A DNA stretch of 64,000 bases, taken from positions 62,001 to 126,000 of the forward strand of contig NZ_WPZL01000009.1 of the NCBI RefSeq assembly GCF_013031245.1, in the 5' to 3' direction. This document shows, piece after piece, positions 19,437 to 28,220 of this stretch (positions within the stretch are counted from its first letter, which is position 1; each line of letters begins with the position of its first letter). The notes beneath the pieces are model-generated. The model was not told where the DNA came from. It did no database searches and worked only from the letters and a program-made list of their open reading frames with translations. Made by a program: the position numbers and the translations under genes. Origin of the DNA: Ruegeria lacuscaerulensis (lineage in GTDB: Bacteria > Pseudomonadota > Alphaproteobacteria > Rhodobacterales > Rhodobacteraceae).

Positions 19437-19513
19437 CGGAGTGTAGCTCAGCCTGGTAGAGCACTGTCTTCGGGAGGCAGGGGTCGGAGGTTCGAATCCT
19501 CTCACTCCGACCA
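19437..19513 (+). tRNA. tRNA-Pro(CGG)
   Basis: A 77-nt cloverleaf with encoded CCA. The acceptor strand CGGAGTG pairs with CACTCCG. The D arm is GCTCAGCCTGGTAGAGC, and the anticodon arm is CTGTC-TTCGGGA-GGCAG with one T-G pair, anticodon CGG. The T arm contains GGTTCGAATCC. It is followed by remnants of what looks like an inserted element, and tRNA 3' ends are common integration targets. Confidence 0.97.
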
Positions 19514-19542
19514 ATAAATCCAGATACTTAGCCCGTGTTACG

Positions 19543-19837
19543 TTGCCCCCAATTCACGGTCGCTCCGGATTTGATCCGGATTATGCGGCTATTCGGGTGG
19601 GATTCTTTGGAGAACAAGCCGTTAGAAACCGAAAGGCCGCTGACTGGGCTGGCACCCGCGTCAACGGCCAAATCGAAAAGTTTGCACAGAATGGATACCA
19701 GATCGCGGGCGTGATCGCAATCGCGGGAGGGGCCGATGTCTGAGCTTCTGCCCTTCTGCAAGATCAAGCTGCAATACCTGCTGGAGATGGTCACCGACCA
19801 TGAGCTGGACGACAACGCCCTGCGCGTGGCGCTCTAG
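19543..19837 (+). pseudogene. Mobile-element remnant downstream of tRNA-Pro (two overlapping short frames)
   Basis: Two short frames follow the tRNA. The first (to the TGA at 19741) ends NGYQIAGVIAIAGGADV; the second starts at the ATG at 19736, overlaps it by 8 bases, and encodes only 33 residues (MSELLPFCKIKLQYLLEMVT...ALRVAL) before TAG at 19835. The overlapping layout and the abrupt end suggest truncated prophage or integrative-element genes, the second resembling the start of a small helical DNA-binding protein. A hydrophobic C-terminal-looking piece ending at 19955 (FFSAIALVSAVGTGVLIAAV) may be another scrap. No integrase and no second copy of the tRNA 3' end were found by eye. Confidence 0.35.
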
Positions 19838-20062
19838 AGGCCAGATCAGAATTCATATTTCGATTGTCCGTCGCTCCGGCCAGCCACGTTTGTTCTTCAG
19901 CGCGATCGCATTGGTGTCCGCCGTCGGCACCGGTGTCCTCATTGCTGCTGTCTGAGCAATTTTCTTTAAGGATTATTGAGCTTTACCCAGCACGGAGTGA
20001 CTTCAGAGCCAATGGGCTAAAATAGGCCGAGCGAATACGACCATTGTGATTTCGGTGGTTCG

Positions 20063-20896
20063 TCAATTTTCCATGCTTTCGAACCAGTCGAGCGTCATCG
20101 TACCCCATTCTTTTGGGTAGCCGTGCCCGCCGTCGTGCAAAAAGAGTTCAAGACTACCGTGTTCGCATTCCCACCGCTTGCGCCAGAGATTGGCTGTCAC
20201 TTCGTTTTCTGCCGCGTTGTGTTGGCATTCGTTTCTTCGGCGCCATAACGCAAGACCCTCCCAGATATCGGCCTGGGTAATGGTGACATCAAATTCTTCA
20301 TTGTGTATTGATCTGCCCTCAAGCGGCACAACCTTGTCAGTGAAACCGTGTGTGTGAAGCATGTGAACTGGCCCGAGGCACTTTTGGGTCATTGGGAGCC
20401 AGAAGCCACCGGAAGCAGGGGCATAGCCGCGCGCCAGATCTGGTGCGAGGCACGCAACTTCCCACACCATGGAACCACCTCGTGAGAACCCTGTCAGTAA
20501 CACCTGGTCCGGATTAACGTCTGCACGGATCACGACATCCGCCAGCACGTCACGGAGAAACCTGACATCAGAGCGGGGATAGGTAATCCACCCATCCCGA
20601 ACCGACCAATCGGCGGGTTTGCTTTCCAGCCATGGCAGAGCGGTGGGCGCCACAAACGCATAACCCCGCGCGGTGAATGCTTCGACGAACTGCTTGTTTT
20701 TAAGCACCTTTGCTCCGGACCCGCCATAACCATGCAAGTGTATCACGACTGGCCCGCCCCGCCATTCAACTGGAAGGGCGATATGGTACTCACCAGTGTC
20801 TATTTTGCAGGGTTTGGATACTTCGCCGCAATCAAGCGCAAGGGCCTGCCCGGAAATCAATAACATAGACAAACAGGCTGTTACCCTATGGATCAT
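20063..20896 (-). CDS. Secreted alpha/beta-hydrolase esterase, PHB depolymerase/feruloyl esterase-like
   Basis: Exported esterase of 277 residues. The ATG at 20896 is chosen because GGAGG lies 10 bases upstream and it begins a clean signal peptide (MIHRVTACLSMLLISGQALA). A longer upstream frame exists but is not protein-like. The nucleophile elbow is GFSRGGS, preceded by the oxyanion motif IHLHGYGGSG, and the catalytic histidine is in FLHDGGHGYPKEWG near the C-terminus. The family (LpqC/Esterase PHB) hydrolyses short polyester or aromatic ester bonds. Cysteine pairs (DCGEVSKPC, NECQ, WECEHG) suggest disulfides in the periplasm. The neighbours give no substrate. Confidence 0.85.
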   Translation of the reverse strand: MIHRVTACLSMLLISGQALALDCGEVSKPCKIDTGEYHIALPVEWRGGPVVIHLHGYGGSGAKVLKNKQFVEAFTARGYAFVAPTALPWLESKPADWSVRDGWITYPRSDVRFLRDVLADVVIRADVNPDQVLLTGFSRGGSMVWEVACLAPDLARGYAPASGGFWLPMTQKCLGPVHMLHTHGFTDKVVPLEGRSIHNEEFDVTITQADIWEGLALWRRRNECQHNAAENEVTANLWRKRWECEHGSLELFLHDGGHGYPKEWGTMTLDWFESMEN

Positions 20897-21056
20897 ATCT
20901 GTTCGCCTCCAATGCCTGACAATACCATAATACAGCACCGATTTTACTGATACGGAGTTGGTACAGAATTCAGCGCTGCTGTCTCTACAATATGCGGAAC
21001 GCAAATCTATGCTGGTTTTACGGCTTGGCTTCACGCCTCGCAAATGAACGAATAGG

Positions 21057-21310
21057 TTAGCATCCGACGCTCCAAAGCCCCAGCAACTGATTTTGTACCA
21101 TATCCCGAGACGCGGCTCCGAATAGCAATTGTGTTGTGACGGGCAAACTCTTGGACGGTTTTGGATTAGCTGCTCTGTTTTCAAGCCAGCGGAAGCTCTC
21201 CAAGGTTGAATCCGATTCCTGGAGAATATTGAAACCGGCGCCCAGGAGATATTCGGACATTTCTGCCGGTGTCGCGAGATGGCTGATTGAAGGTTCTCTG
21301 CCGTGACACA
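21057..21310 (-). pseudogene. C-terminal fragment of a class I SAM-dependent methyltransferase
   Basis: The frame carries HLATPAEMSEYLLGAGF and ESFRWLENRAANPKP, which match the C-terminal part of UbiE/Coq5-type small-molecule methyltransferases (the beta6-beta7 region before the end). No Rossmann motif I lies upstream. The protein ends a few residues after MVQNQLLGL where the family normally continues, and 5' of it the sequence turns into the intergenic repeat at 21352. It is a left-over piece of a gene, on the same strand as the esterase. Confidence 0.5.
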
Positions 21311-21351
21311 GCCCAGAGCCGCCATCCAACACCCACTCTCAATGCTGCGAC

Positions 21352-21432
21352 GCGGCCCGTCATAAGAGACATTCGCCGCGAGCGCACAATCTCGGCACCA
21401 ATGAACTCACCGTCTGCGGACAAAGTTAACTT
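21352..21432 (+). repeat. Intergenic repeat family, copy A
   Basis: Contains GCGGCCCG...AGACATTCGCCGC followed about 30 bases later by GAACTCACCGTCTGCG. These blocks recur near 25.85, 30.55 and 33.70 kb in the same order where present. Copy A is the most diverged, with a one-base indel before AGACATTCGC. Confidence 0.5.
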
Positions 21433-21491
21433 TCACCGCCAGTCAGTGGACGACTGCTTTGTCGTTTTTCGGAAATGCTCAAAAGCTTTTG

Positions 21492-22850
21492 CTAACGTAA
21501 CTCTAAGCCCCCGATACTCTCCCACTTGCAAGTAGTATCGTTCAAACAGGCGTGTACCGCAGATTTGGTTTCTGGATCATAAAAGTCGGTTCTTTCGCCG
21601 ATATAGTGACCTGCATTTTTCATCAGTTCCTGAACATCCCAGATCACACTGTTGTCGGCTATCGATAGCGACTCATCCCATATAGCCTGCGCTTCGGCCG
21701 ACCGCCCCTCTTCTTCGTAGATGGCTGCAAGGCGAAACAAAGCCTCGATGAGCGGCGGAGAAGTTCCATTGGATGCATCGTAATTCTCGGGCCTTGCCAA
21801 ACGGATGGCCTCCTTATAGCTCATTTTGGCTTCTTCCACGCGACCAAGCTGTTCGAGAATTTTTCCCCTCTTGGTCCAATTCATATGTGCACGGGGCCGG
21901 TATGCAATAAGTTCATCCGCAGACGCTAAAGCGCTACCCCAGTTCGTCATATGGCTAAGCACGTCGATTTTCAGCTTTAAAGCATCTTTGTACACAAACG
22001 GGATTTGCACGTTACGAAGGCTGAACTCTTCAGCGGCGCATGAATTACCTGCCGCCTTTAGCTCCTTTATTCGCGCTCTTAGTTTGCCGCCGAGGTGCTC
22101 ATAAAACTCTGGATCTTTAGCAATGTCTTCGAGGTCAACGAGTGCCTTCTCATATTCCTCTGTCCGTTCATAAATCCTCGCACGTTGTAGCATCAGGTGC
22201 TCAGGGCGATTTGTGGATTGTATCATTATATCCAGGACGTGATGTGCCGCGCTGTATGGTCCATCGGGCGAGTCTGCCAAATACTTTGCAAAGACCAGGT
22301 TCAGATTACGAGGGTCGGCATACCGCAATTTGTCTATAGTCTCATCCAGTACCGATGGGCCTTTTGTTCCAAGTTTATAGAATACATGCGTCATTCTGCG
22401 TATTCGGGTATTCGTCGGGCAATAAAGAGGATTAACTTTCGACGACTGTCGAAAATTTGCGATGGCGCTTTCCATGTCGCCGGTCAGCATGTTTAAGCGC
22501 CCTCGCCAATACCATGCCCAAGCTGAGTTTGGGTCGAGCGCAAGAGCGTTATTCGTGTCAGCCATCGCGCCATCGAGATCATCCAACAATGTCTTAACCC
22601 ATGCCCTGTCTCTCAACAGAGCATCGACATTCTCATCTTCTGCATAATAGGATATCGCCTTGTTAAGTGTCTCCAGCGCTTCCCTGCACCTTTTGATCTC
22701 CATGCCCGAATCTTGCGCGCGTTCACATTCAATTACTTTGGAATCCACTTCCTTGAGCGAGATCACTTTGATCTGCGTATAGATGATCAACCCAACTGCA
22801 CACGCAGCTACAACAAGGGCGAGCAACCGAATTTTGTTACGTAAAATCAT
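21492..22850 (-). CDS. TPR-repeat protein, membrane-anchored
   Basis: Protein of 452 residues with an N-terminal transmembrane anchor (RLLALVVAACAVGLIIYTQI, about 9-28) followed by tetratricopeptide repeats. The clearest are around residues 85-150 (DLDGAMADTNNALALDPNSAWAW with the next helix pair) and 290-400 (SALASADELIAYRPRAH; EEAKMSYKEAIRLARPEN; AEAQAIWDESLSIAD). It likely faces the periplasm and mediates protein contacts. I see no enzymatic domain and no partner gene. Codon use is more AT-rich than in the nqr region, in keeping with accessory DNA. Confidence 0.75.
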   Translation of the reverse strand: MILRNKIRLLALVVAACAVGLIIYTQIKVISLKEVDSKVIECERAQDSGMEIKRCREALETLNKAISYYAEDENVDALLRDRAWVKTLLDDLDGAMADTNNALALDPNSAWAWYWRGRLNMLTGDMESAIANFRQSSKVNPLYCPTNTRIRRMTHVFYKLGTKGPSVLDETIDKLRYADPRNLNLVFAKYLADSPDGPYSAAHHVLDIMIQSTNRPEHLMLQRARIYERTEEYEKALVDLEDIAKDPEFYEHLGGKLRARIKELKAAGNSCAAEEFSLRNVQIPFVYKDALKLKIDVLSHMTNWGSALASADELIAYRPRAHMNWTKRGKILEQLGRVEEAKMSYKEAIRLARPENYDASNGTSPPLIEALFRLAAIYEEEGRSAEAQAIWDESLSIADNSVIWDVQELMKNAGHYIGERTDFYDPETKSAVHACLNDTTCKWESIGGLELR

Positions 22851-23286
22851 TTTGTTTGAGACATCAGTTTTTTAAGGGAAAGGCAGCTTTCAGTGCAGTG
22901 ATGCGTGGAATGTATGGCTGAAGTAAGGCAACACGTTTGAAGCGTCTCTATATCGGACGTTTGTCCAAATTGCAGCATCGGTCAAAATGGGCTCAAGCGT
23001 TGATTCGCCGCCTCCTGCCAGAATGCCCGCTGTCAGATAGCGAACGACACGTGATCACCACGATAGCTTGGGAAACCCGAGCAATGGCAGATGTTTCGCC
23101 AGAATGCGTGTGAACTTGGCAAATGGCCGGTCTCATAGCGCCCCGGCACGTGGATCTCTGCATGGGCGATGGGCGGCTCAAGAGCCCAAAGCGGGCGTTG
23201 GTCTACGCGCCATCCCGTAACTCGTGTCGAAATTTCTTTGGTTTTCTGCTAATGTCTTTCGAAGATTTTCAAGGACTGGGAACGGG
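22851..23286. other. Non-coding stretch between divergent TPR and hydratase genes
   Basis: 436 bases without a convincing gene. It must contain the promoters of both divergent genes. Short open frames here have no recognisable domain, and I see no strong hairpin. Confidence 0.5.
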
Positions 23287-24087
23287 ATGAACGAGACCGC
23301 CGAAACCGTCTTGACTGCCCTGAACGATCACAGACAGGTTGGTTTATTTTCGACGTCTTCATCAGAGTTAAGTATTCCCGACGCTTATCTGGTTACGGCA
23401 CAACTTCGCTCGATGTTCGAAGCGCGAGGTGACAGAATAACCGGTCGTAAAATCGGATTCACTAACCGCGACATGTGGGAAGAATTCGGTGTACGAGCTC
23501 CTATCTGGGGGTATTGCACCGACAGGACCACTTTCGAACTCGCAGACAAGCAGACTGTGAGCGTATCGAATTTCGCGGAACCCAAAATCGAACCTGAGAT
23601 AATAGTCGGCCTTGGGGCGGCTCCGCATCCAAGTATGAACGAAGAAGAGCTGATCGATTGCATCGACTGGATTTCACTCGGCTATGAGATTGTTCAGTCG
23701 ATCTTTGCTGACTGGAAATTCGGTGCGGCCGATACTATCGCCGCAAATGCGCTTCATGGCATGCTTTCTATTGGTAATCGACACATGGTCGCACCGAGAA
23801 AGGAGGCATGGCTACGAGAGCTTTCTTCATTCAAGGCGGAACTATTCTGCGACGGGCAATTGCGCCAATCCGGAGGAGGCGAATTGGTTCTCGGCAGTCC
23901 GTTTTGTGCGTTGCATCATCTCGTGCGCCTGCTGGCGGACGATCCGCACAATCCGCCACTTGGTGCCGGTGAAATCGTTTCGACCGGAACGCTCACTCTC
24001 GCAATGCCAACATTGGCAGGTCAGACTTGGAAAACAATGGTTCAAGATATTCCACTTGAAGACATAGAATTGCGTTTCGAAGCCTGA
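23287..24087 (+). CDS. 2-keto-4-pentenoate hydratase-like protein (MhpD/HpcG family)
   Basis: Fumarylacetoacetase-fold enzyme of about 266 residues, which in known members hydrates 2-hydroxypenta-2,4-dienoate or 2-oxohept-3-ene-1,7-dioate in meta-cleavage of aromatic compounds. Family features: RITGRKIGFTNRDMWEEFGV near residue 55, the metal-site region EPEIIVGLG (glutamates about 105-107), GYEIVQSIFADWKF, and the C-terminal GEIVSTGTLTLAMP. The ATG at 23287 fits the family start; a GTG 21 codons upstream adds unconserved sequence. No other aromatic pathway gene is nearby, so the actual role is uncertain. Confidence 0.85.
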   Translation: MNETAETVLTALNDHRQVGLFSTSSSELSIPDAYLVTAQLRSMFEARGDRITGRKIGFTNRDMWEEFGVRAPIWGYCTDRTTFELADKQTVSVSNFAEPKIEPEIIVGLGAAPHPSMNEEELIDCIDWISLGYEIVQSIFADWKFGAADTIAANALHGMLSIGNRHMVAPRKEAWLRELSSFKAELFCDGQLRQSGGGELVLGSPFCALHHLVRLLADDPHNPPLGAGEIVSTGTLTLAMPTLAGQTWKTMVQDIPLEDIELRFEA

Positions 24088-24268
24088 AGTCGCCACTAAC
24101 GGCAGATACCTTTGCCCGAGGTCCGGACTGTCCGCGCCTTACCATTTCATACGACGTGCAGCGAAAGTCGATCCATCCGAGATCGGCCCTTGGTGCAGAT
24201 CGTAGCTAAGGTGTCACGCGAGCCCGAAATGTTCGATACTGCGCTCTGTCCGAGCGTCAGTTTTGGGC

Positions 24269-24300
24269 TGGCGGGTCAGAAATTGCTGGCCCGCCATTTT
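24269..24300. terminator. Hairpin between convergent hydratase and SnoaL-like genes
   Basis: TGGCGGG ... CCCGCCA stem around a 14-base loop, followed by TTTT. It is 10 bases from the stop of the minus-strand gene. The T-run is short, so terminator strength is uncertain. Confidence 0.5.
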
Positions 24301-24309
24301 CCTCAAAAC

Positions 24310-25074
24310 TCAGAACTTGCCGTTCCCATGCACCATTTCCGCAGGGGTGGGCGAAACAACGTCCCAATGCTCGACAATCTTGCCACCCTCAACACGCCAT
24401 AGGTCGAAGAAGGCCCAAGGTTTCTCACTGACGGTGGCATCTGAAGCGACAAAGACGAAGTTACCTTCTGCTACAACAATCTGAGGCTCAAACTTTGTAA
24501 TCACATTGCCCTGTTCAGCCCAGGCCTTGGTGCCCTCCATCAGCCCATCTATCCCATCTGCAAGCATTGGATTGTGCTGCATGTAGACCTCGGAATACAT
24601 AGGGGCTTTCTCTGGTGCGGCACCACCCAAGACATCGCGCACAAAACCGAGAACCAACGCCTTGTTTTCTTCCGTTTTGTCGAGATCGGTGATCTCGGTT
24701 GGTCCATCGGTCATACCACGGCCAGAGACCGTTGTTTCCGGAACCGGCTGCAAATTGTCCCAATGCTCGGCGACTTTGCCGTCCTCCACCCTGAATATGT
24801 CGAATGCTGCAAGGGTAGGTGCGCCAAACGCATCTGCATTTTCAAAAGTGCTGTGCAATACGACCATATCGCCTTCGGCGATGACGCGATGGGTGGTGCC
24901 GGTCATTCCGGATTGCTCGACCAAAGGTATCAGGCCAACCAACCCGTCGGCTCCGGTCGGGATCTGTGGGTTGTGCTGAATGTAATCCGGCGTAACGAGT
25001 TGCCGCGCAGCTTCCGGGTCGTGATCGGCAAAGGCAGCGGTGAAGAGCGCGATTACAAGTTCTTTAGGAGACAT
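24310..25074 (-). CDS. Tandem SnoaL-like/NTF2-fold protein
   Basis: 254 residues made of two similar SnoaL-like halves (about 1-120 and 128-254). Each half has the pattern YIQHNPQIPTGADGLVGL / YMQHNPMLADGIDGLMEG and later FDIFRVEDGKVAEHWDNLQP / FDLWRVEGGKIVEHWDVVSP, so an internal duplication is clear. Members are small-molecule isomerases/cyclases or unassigned stress proteins; no substrate is evident. It diverges from a HxlR regulator with a palindrome 34 bases upstream of its start codon, so it is the likely regulated target. Confidence 0.85.
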   Translation of the reverse strand: MSPKELVIALFTAAFADHDPEAARQLVTPDYIQHNPQIPTGADGLVGLIPLVEQSGMTGTTHRVIAEGDMVVLHSTFENADAFGAPTLAAFDIFRVEDGKVAEHWDNLQPVPETTVSGRGMTDGPTEITDLDKTEENKALVLGFVRDVLGGAAPEKAPMYSEVYMQHNPMLADGIDGLMEGTKAWAEQGNVITKFEPQIVVAEGNFVFVASDATVSEKPWAFFDLWRVEGGKIVEHWDVVSPTPAEMVHGNGKF

Positions 25075-25107
25075 GGATTTATCCTTTGATTCGTATCCTC
25101 TCGATAC

Positions 25108-25128
25108 GTGGTAGCAAAATCATACCAC
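25108..25128. promoter_or_regulatory. Palindromic operator candidate between the SnoaL-like gene and hxlR
   Basis: Perfect inverted repeat GTGGTA-N9-TACCAC (21 bp) centred 44 bases upstream of the SnoaL-like start and about 100-140 bases before the HxlR start. The size and symmetry fit a dimeric winged-helix repressor or redox sensor such as HxlR. Binding by the neighbouring regulator is inferred. Confidence 0.6.
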
Positions 25129-25255
25129 ATTGCAATTACGTACTTTGAACTGACTTAGTATGCTCAACACTACTCCCATAATAGTCAGGGAGTTGCGTAG
25201 GAATTGATGGGGCGCTACTGTGTCATGCAGTTGCGAAACAATACCAGAGACTGAG

Positions 25256-25633
25256 ATGCTACCAATAGGTGTTGCAAACAAAGCAGAAGCTTCCAACTGC
25301 TCCATCCGTTCCGTGCTTTCCAACGTTACGGGCAAATGGCGGATGATCATCATCCTCGCGCTGGAGGATGAGCCGAAACGCTTTGGCGACCTCAAGCGCT
25401 GCATCGGAGACGTCACGCAAAGTGTGCTAACCGAAAACCTGCGTGGATTGCAGCGCGACGGGTACTTGACCCGCACCGTCGATCCCGGACCCCCAGTAGC
25501 TGTGTCCTATGAATTGACGCCTTTGGGCCGTAGCTTACTCGAGATTCTAAAGCCGCTCGTCTTCTGGTCGCATGAACAGATGGATGAAGTCAGACAATTT
25601 AGAATGCAATTTGATCGTGAGCAGGCGAGTTGA
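25256..25633 (+). CDS. HxlR-family transcriptional regulator
   Basis: Winged helix-turn-helix regulator of about 125 residues from the ATG at 25256; a GTG 12 codons upstream is an alternative and would add CSC near the N-terminus. The family core is plain: NCSIRSVLSNVTGKW with the conserved cysteine, FGDLKRCIGDVTQSVLTENL (recognition helix), and the wing DPGPPVAVSYELTPLG. Several HxlR members use that cysteine to sense thiol stress or quinones. It diverges from the SnoaL-like gene across a perfect palindrome and probably represses it. Confidence 0.9.
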   Translation: MLPIGVANKAEASNCSIRSVLSNVTGKWRMIIILALEDEPKRFGDLKRCIGDVTQSVLTENLRGLQRDGYLTRTVDPGPPVAVSYELTPLGRSLLEILKPLVFWSHEQMDEVRQFRMQFDREQAS

Positions 25634-26162
25634 CCTCAAAGAGGACTTAAGGTTGACCAGGTCGGACGGCGGCTTTGTCCCGCATCGAAGCCATTCGCGC
25701 CTGGCGCAGCATCTGTGACTTTGGGCTCGATGTTGTCGCCGGAGCGATCGCGGCATCTTTTCGAGTGCCCCGCACCGCTCAGGCGTGGAACGGCCCAAAT
25801 CGGCCACAACCGATGTAGTCAAGCGCCGCGGTGCAGCTTCTCCAGACCGGACTTTCGCCGCGGCTGCATGATCCAGGTTCCCTCGAACTCACTGTCTGCG
25901 CAACGGATCGGATTAACGAGCCCATCCATCCAGAGGGCCGCAAACCAACCCGATTTGCATATTGGTTGGAATGCTTCATACTTGATCTCGAAGGGGTTGC
26001 TGGATTTGGCATGACCCCTCAGGTGGATTTGGCTCAAGAAGTTGGAAACCGCCAATTTGGACGCCCTTCGACGAAGCAGCCACCCAGATAGATTGCAATA
26101 TCAAACCTCAGGGGTGTTCCCTGTGCTGTCACAGAACACCCGCAGAAAAAGGGTGACGCAAA
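25634..26162. other. Non-coding stretch with repeat-family copy B
   Basis: 529 bases with no gene I can support. Positions 25843-25905 hold a copy of the intergenic repeat (CCGGACTTTCGCCGCGGCTGCA, then GAACTCACTGTCTGCGCAACG as in copies A and D). The end of the stretch carries the promoter of the multicopper oxidase gene. Confidence 0.5.
25843..25905 (+). repeat. Intergenic repeat family, copy B
   Basis: Shares GGACTTTCGCCGCGGCTGC with copy D (GACTTTCGCTACGGCTGC) and GAACTCAC.G.CTGCGCAACG with copies A and D, but the two blocks are in swapped order relative to copy D, implying rearrangement within the family. Confidence 0.45.
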
Positions 26163-27725
26163 ATGCCTATAACACCGACACGCAGATCATTTGTCGCCGG
26201 CGGCGCAGCTTGTAGCGCAAGTGCACTGTTACCCATGGCGTCCCATTTGGCTGCCGCTGATACCCGACCGCAACTCCAGATTCCGCCGGAGCTTTTCAGC
26301 GATGGAAAAGGAGAGATACATCTGACAGCGCAACCGGGAACAATGCAATTTGGCAGCCGGGCCCTGACGCCTACTTATGGCTTCAACGGGCCATTCCTCG
26401 GGCCGGCGGTGCGCCTTCGCCGCGGCGACGATGTAGTGATGCATGTTAAGAACGCGCTGCCTGAGCCGACCACAGTCCACTGGCATGGTCTGATAATACC
26501 CGGCGATGCCGATGGCGGTCCGCATCAGATCATTCAACCGGCCGATACCTGACGCGTGCCACTCACTGTTGATCAGCCGGCGGCGATGCTTTGGTTCCAT
26601 CCTCACATTTATCCCGCAACTGCCGAACTGGTGATCAAGGGACTCGCTGGATTATTTATCGTGAGCGACGAGGAAAGTGATGGTCTGGGATTGCCGTCGC
26701 GCTGGGGCGTCGACGACATTCCGCTGATCATTCAGGACCGGCGTTTCAAGCCGGATGGATCCTTTTTTCATCGCTTCAATCTCGCAGCAGTGACTGTTGG
26801 CTACGTCGGCGACACAGCTTTGGTAAATGGGTCTACATATCCAATTGCCAAAACTGCGCAGGGATGGCTTCGTTTACGTATTCTCAATGGGTCGAATGGG
26901 CGGAGCTATCGGCTGGCCGCTTCGGACAACCGTTCGATCCATGTCATAGGGTCTGACGGTGGGCTCCTCGAACATCCCGTTTCGATGAAAGAGCTTCTCG
27001 TCCATGCCGGAGAACGTTTTGAGGTACTCGTGGACGCGCGAGACGGGCAATCGTTTGATCTTGTGACGTTGCCAGTTGATCAGCCAATCATGCGGTTGCC
27101 GCCATTTGATACATCCTTGCCGCTGATCACCATCGATCCCACAGGAGCAGAAGGTGCCGGATTGTTGCCAGACGCACTGGTTACACTGCCGTCGATTCCG
27201 ACAACGCCGCCGCCCCTGAGTCAGTCGTTAACCAGGAATATGAACCGTGACGACGAAGGCATGGGCGCCTTGATGAAAGCCGGTTTGAAAAAACTGAAGG
27301 ACGGTTCGGCCGACGCGTCGGTGGCTAAAAAATTGACTGAGGTGATTGTGGATGGACCAACATTGTCCCAAGCAGAACGGTCAACCGCCAACGGTGTCAA
27401 CGGGTCATCCTTCGCGCTTGACTCCAAGCCATTCTCGGTGAAACAGAACACGTTGTTGCGGTGGCGGATCGATGAGAACAGCGATGCCATGTTGCATCCT
27501 GTTCACATCCACGGATGTCAGTTCCGGGTGCTCTCCATGGATGACAATCCCCCGTCTGCCCATCTGGCGGGTTGGAAAGATACCGTCGCCATCTCAAAGG
27601 GGGGCGTTGCCGAGATCCTGGTCAATTTCCCGCACGCTGCCGAAGTCCGAACGCCCTACATGACGCATTGTCATATACTCGAACACGAAGACTCTGGCAT
27701 GATGGCCCAGTTTACCGTTAGCTGA
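26163..27725 (+). pseudogene. Multicopper oxidase (CueO-like) interrupted by one in-frame TGA
   Basis: One continuous frame encodes a three-domain multicopper oxidase except for a TGA at 26550-26552. Upstream: a Tat signal (TRRSFVAGGAACSASALLP) and domain 1 with HWHGL. Downstream: WFHPHIYP, the middle domain, and C-terminal ligands HPVHIHGCQF and HCHILEHEDSGMM. All four copper-ligand blocks are intact. At the stop the sequence reads QPADT-stop-RVPLTVDQPAA, where relatives have Trp-Arg, so a single TGG to TGA change explains it. The downstream part could restart at a GTG at 26556 but would lack export signal and half the trinuclear site. It is a recent nonsense pseudogene unless the base is a sequencing error. 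The intact family oxidises Cu(I) or phenols in the periplasm. Confidence 0.88.
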
Positions 27726-28220
27726 CTTGGTTGGTTCTCCGTTCGGCCCATAGCCGACCTTTTGTACGACGTTTGATTTCTGCGGATGCAGCCCGCATTT
27801 CGGACATTCGACGTAGGTACAACATTTTGAGGCTGGTGAACTCACGCGTCGCGCAACAAAGCTGCCATTGGCTGCAGTTGGATCGTCTTAGGTTTTTTGG
27901 CTTGGCTTAAGACAGCATTATCAGAAACCTGACTTTCGTGTTGGAATGCGCTAACGTCCATCTTCTGGGAGACGTTTCCAGTGAACCACCTGTGTTTCCG
28001 TGCGCATAAGGGCGATAAAATCTGATCCAAGCACGGCCAACATAGACGCCAAGACCACTTCTGAGCTGCGGCAGATTCCATGTAACGGTTTATGGGGTGA
28101 CCCAAAGCATATTGTAGAAGTCAAACCATCCACTTCCAGAAGCTGTACGCGTTTACAAAGAACAGAGGCGACATACAGGTTTGTCATCCATGTGTCGTCC
28201 ACAAGGGGAGGGAAATTGGG
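27726..28220. other. Non-coding stretch between the oxidase and gltS remnants
   Basis: 495 bases with no recognisable gene, RNA or strong hairpin. Short open frames on both strands lack protein-like composition or known motifs. Confidence 0.5.

Noticed and set aside
19437-19513. Second copy of the tRNA-Pro 3' end as an attachment site
   Set aside because: I looked for another GGTTCGAATCCTCTCACTCC-type segment downstream in the window and did not see one.
20897-21325. Extended N-terminus of the esterase
   Set aside because: The extra residues are not protein-like, and a signal peptide with GGAGG upstream marks the start at 20896.
22851-23286. Small open frames between the TPR and hydratase genes as a transposase remnant
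   Set aside because: One frame has a few helical-looking stretches, but no catalytic motif or inverted repeats could be found.
26550-26552. TGA as selenocysteine in the multicopper oxidase
   Set aside because: The position is a conserved Trp in relatives, not Cys, and no stem-loop of SECIS type is evident after it. A nonsense mutation is simpler.
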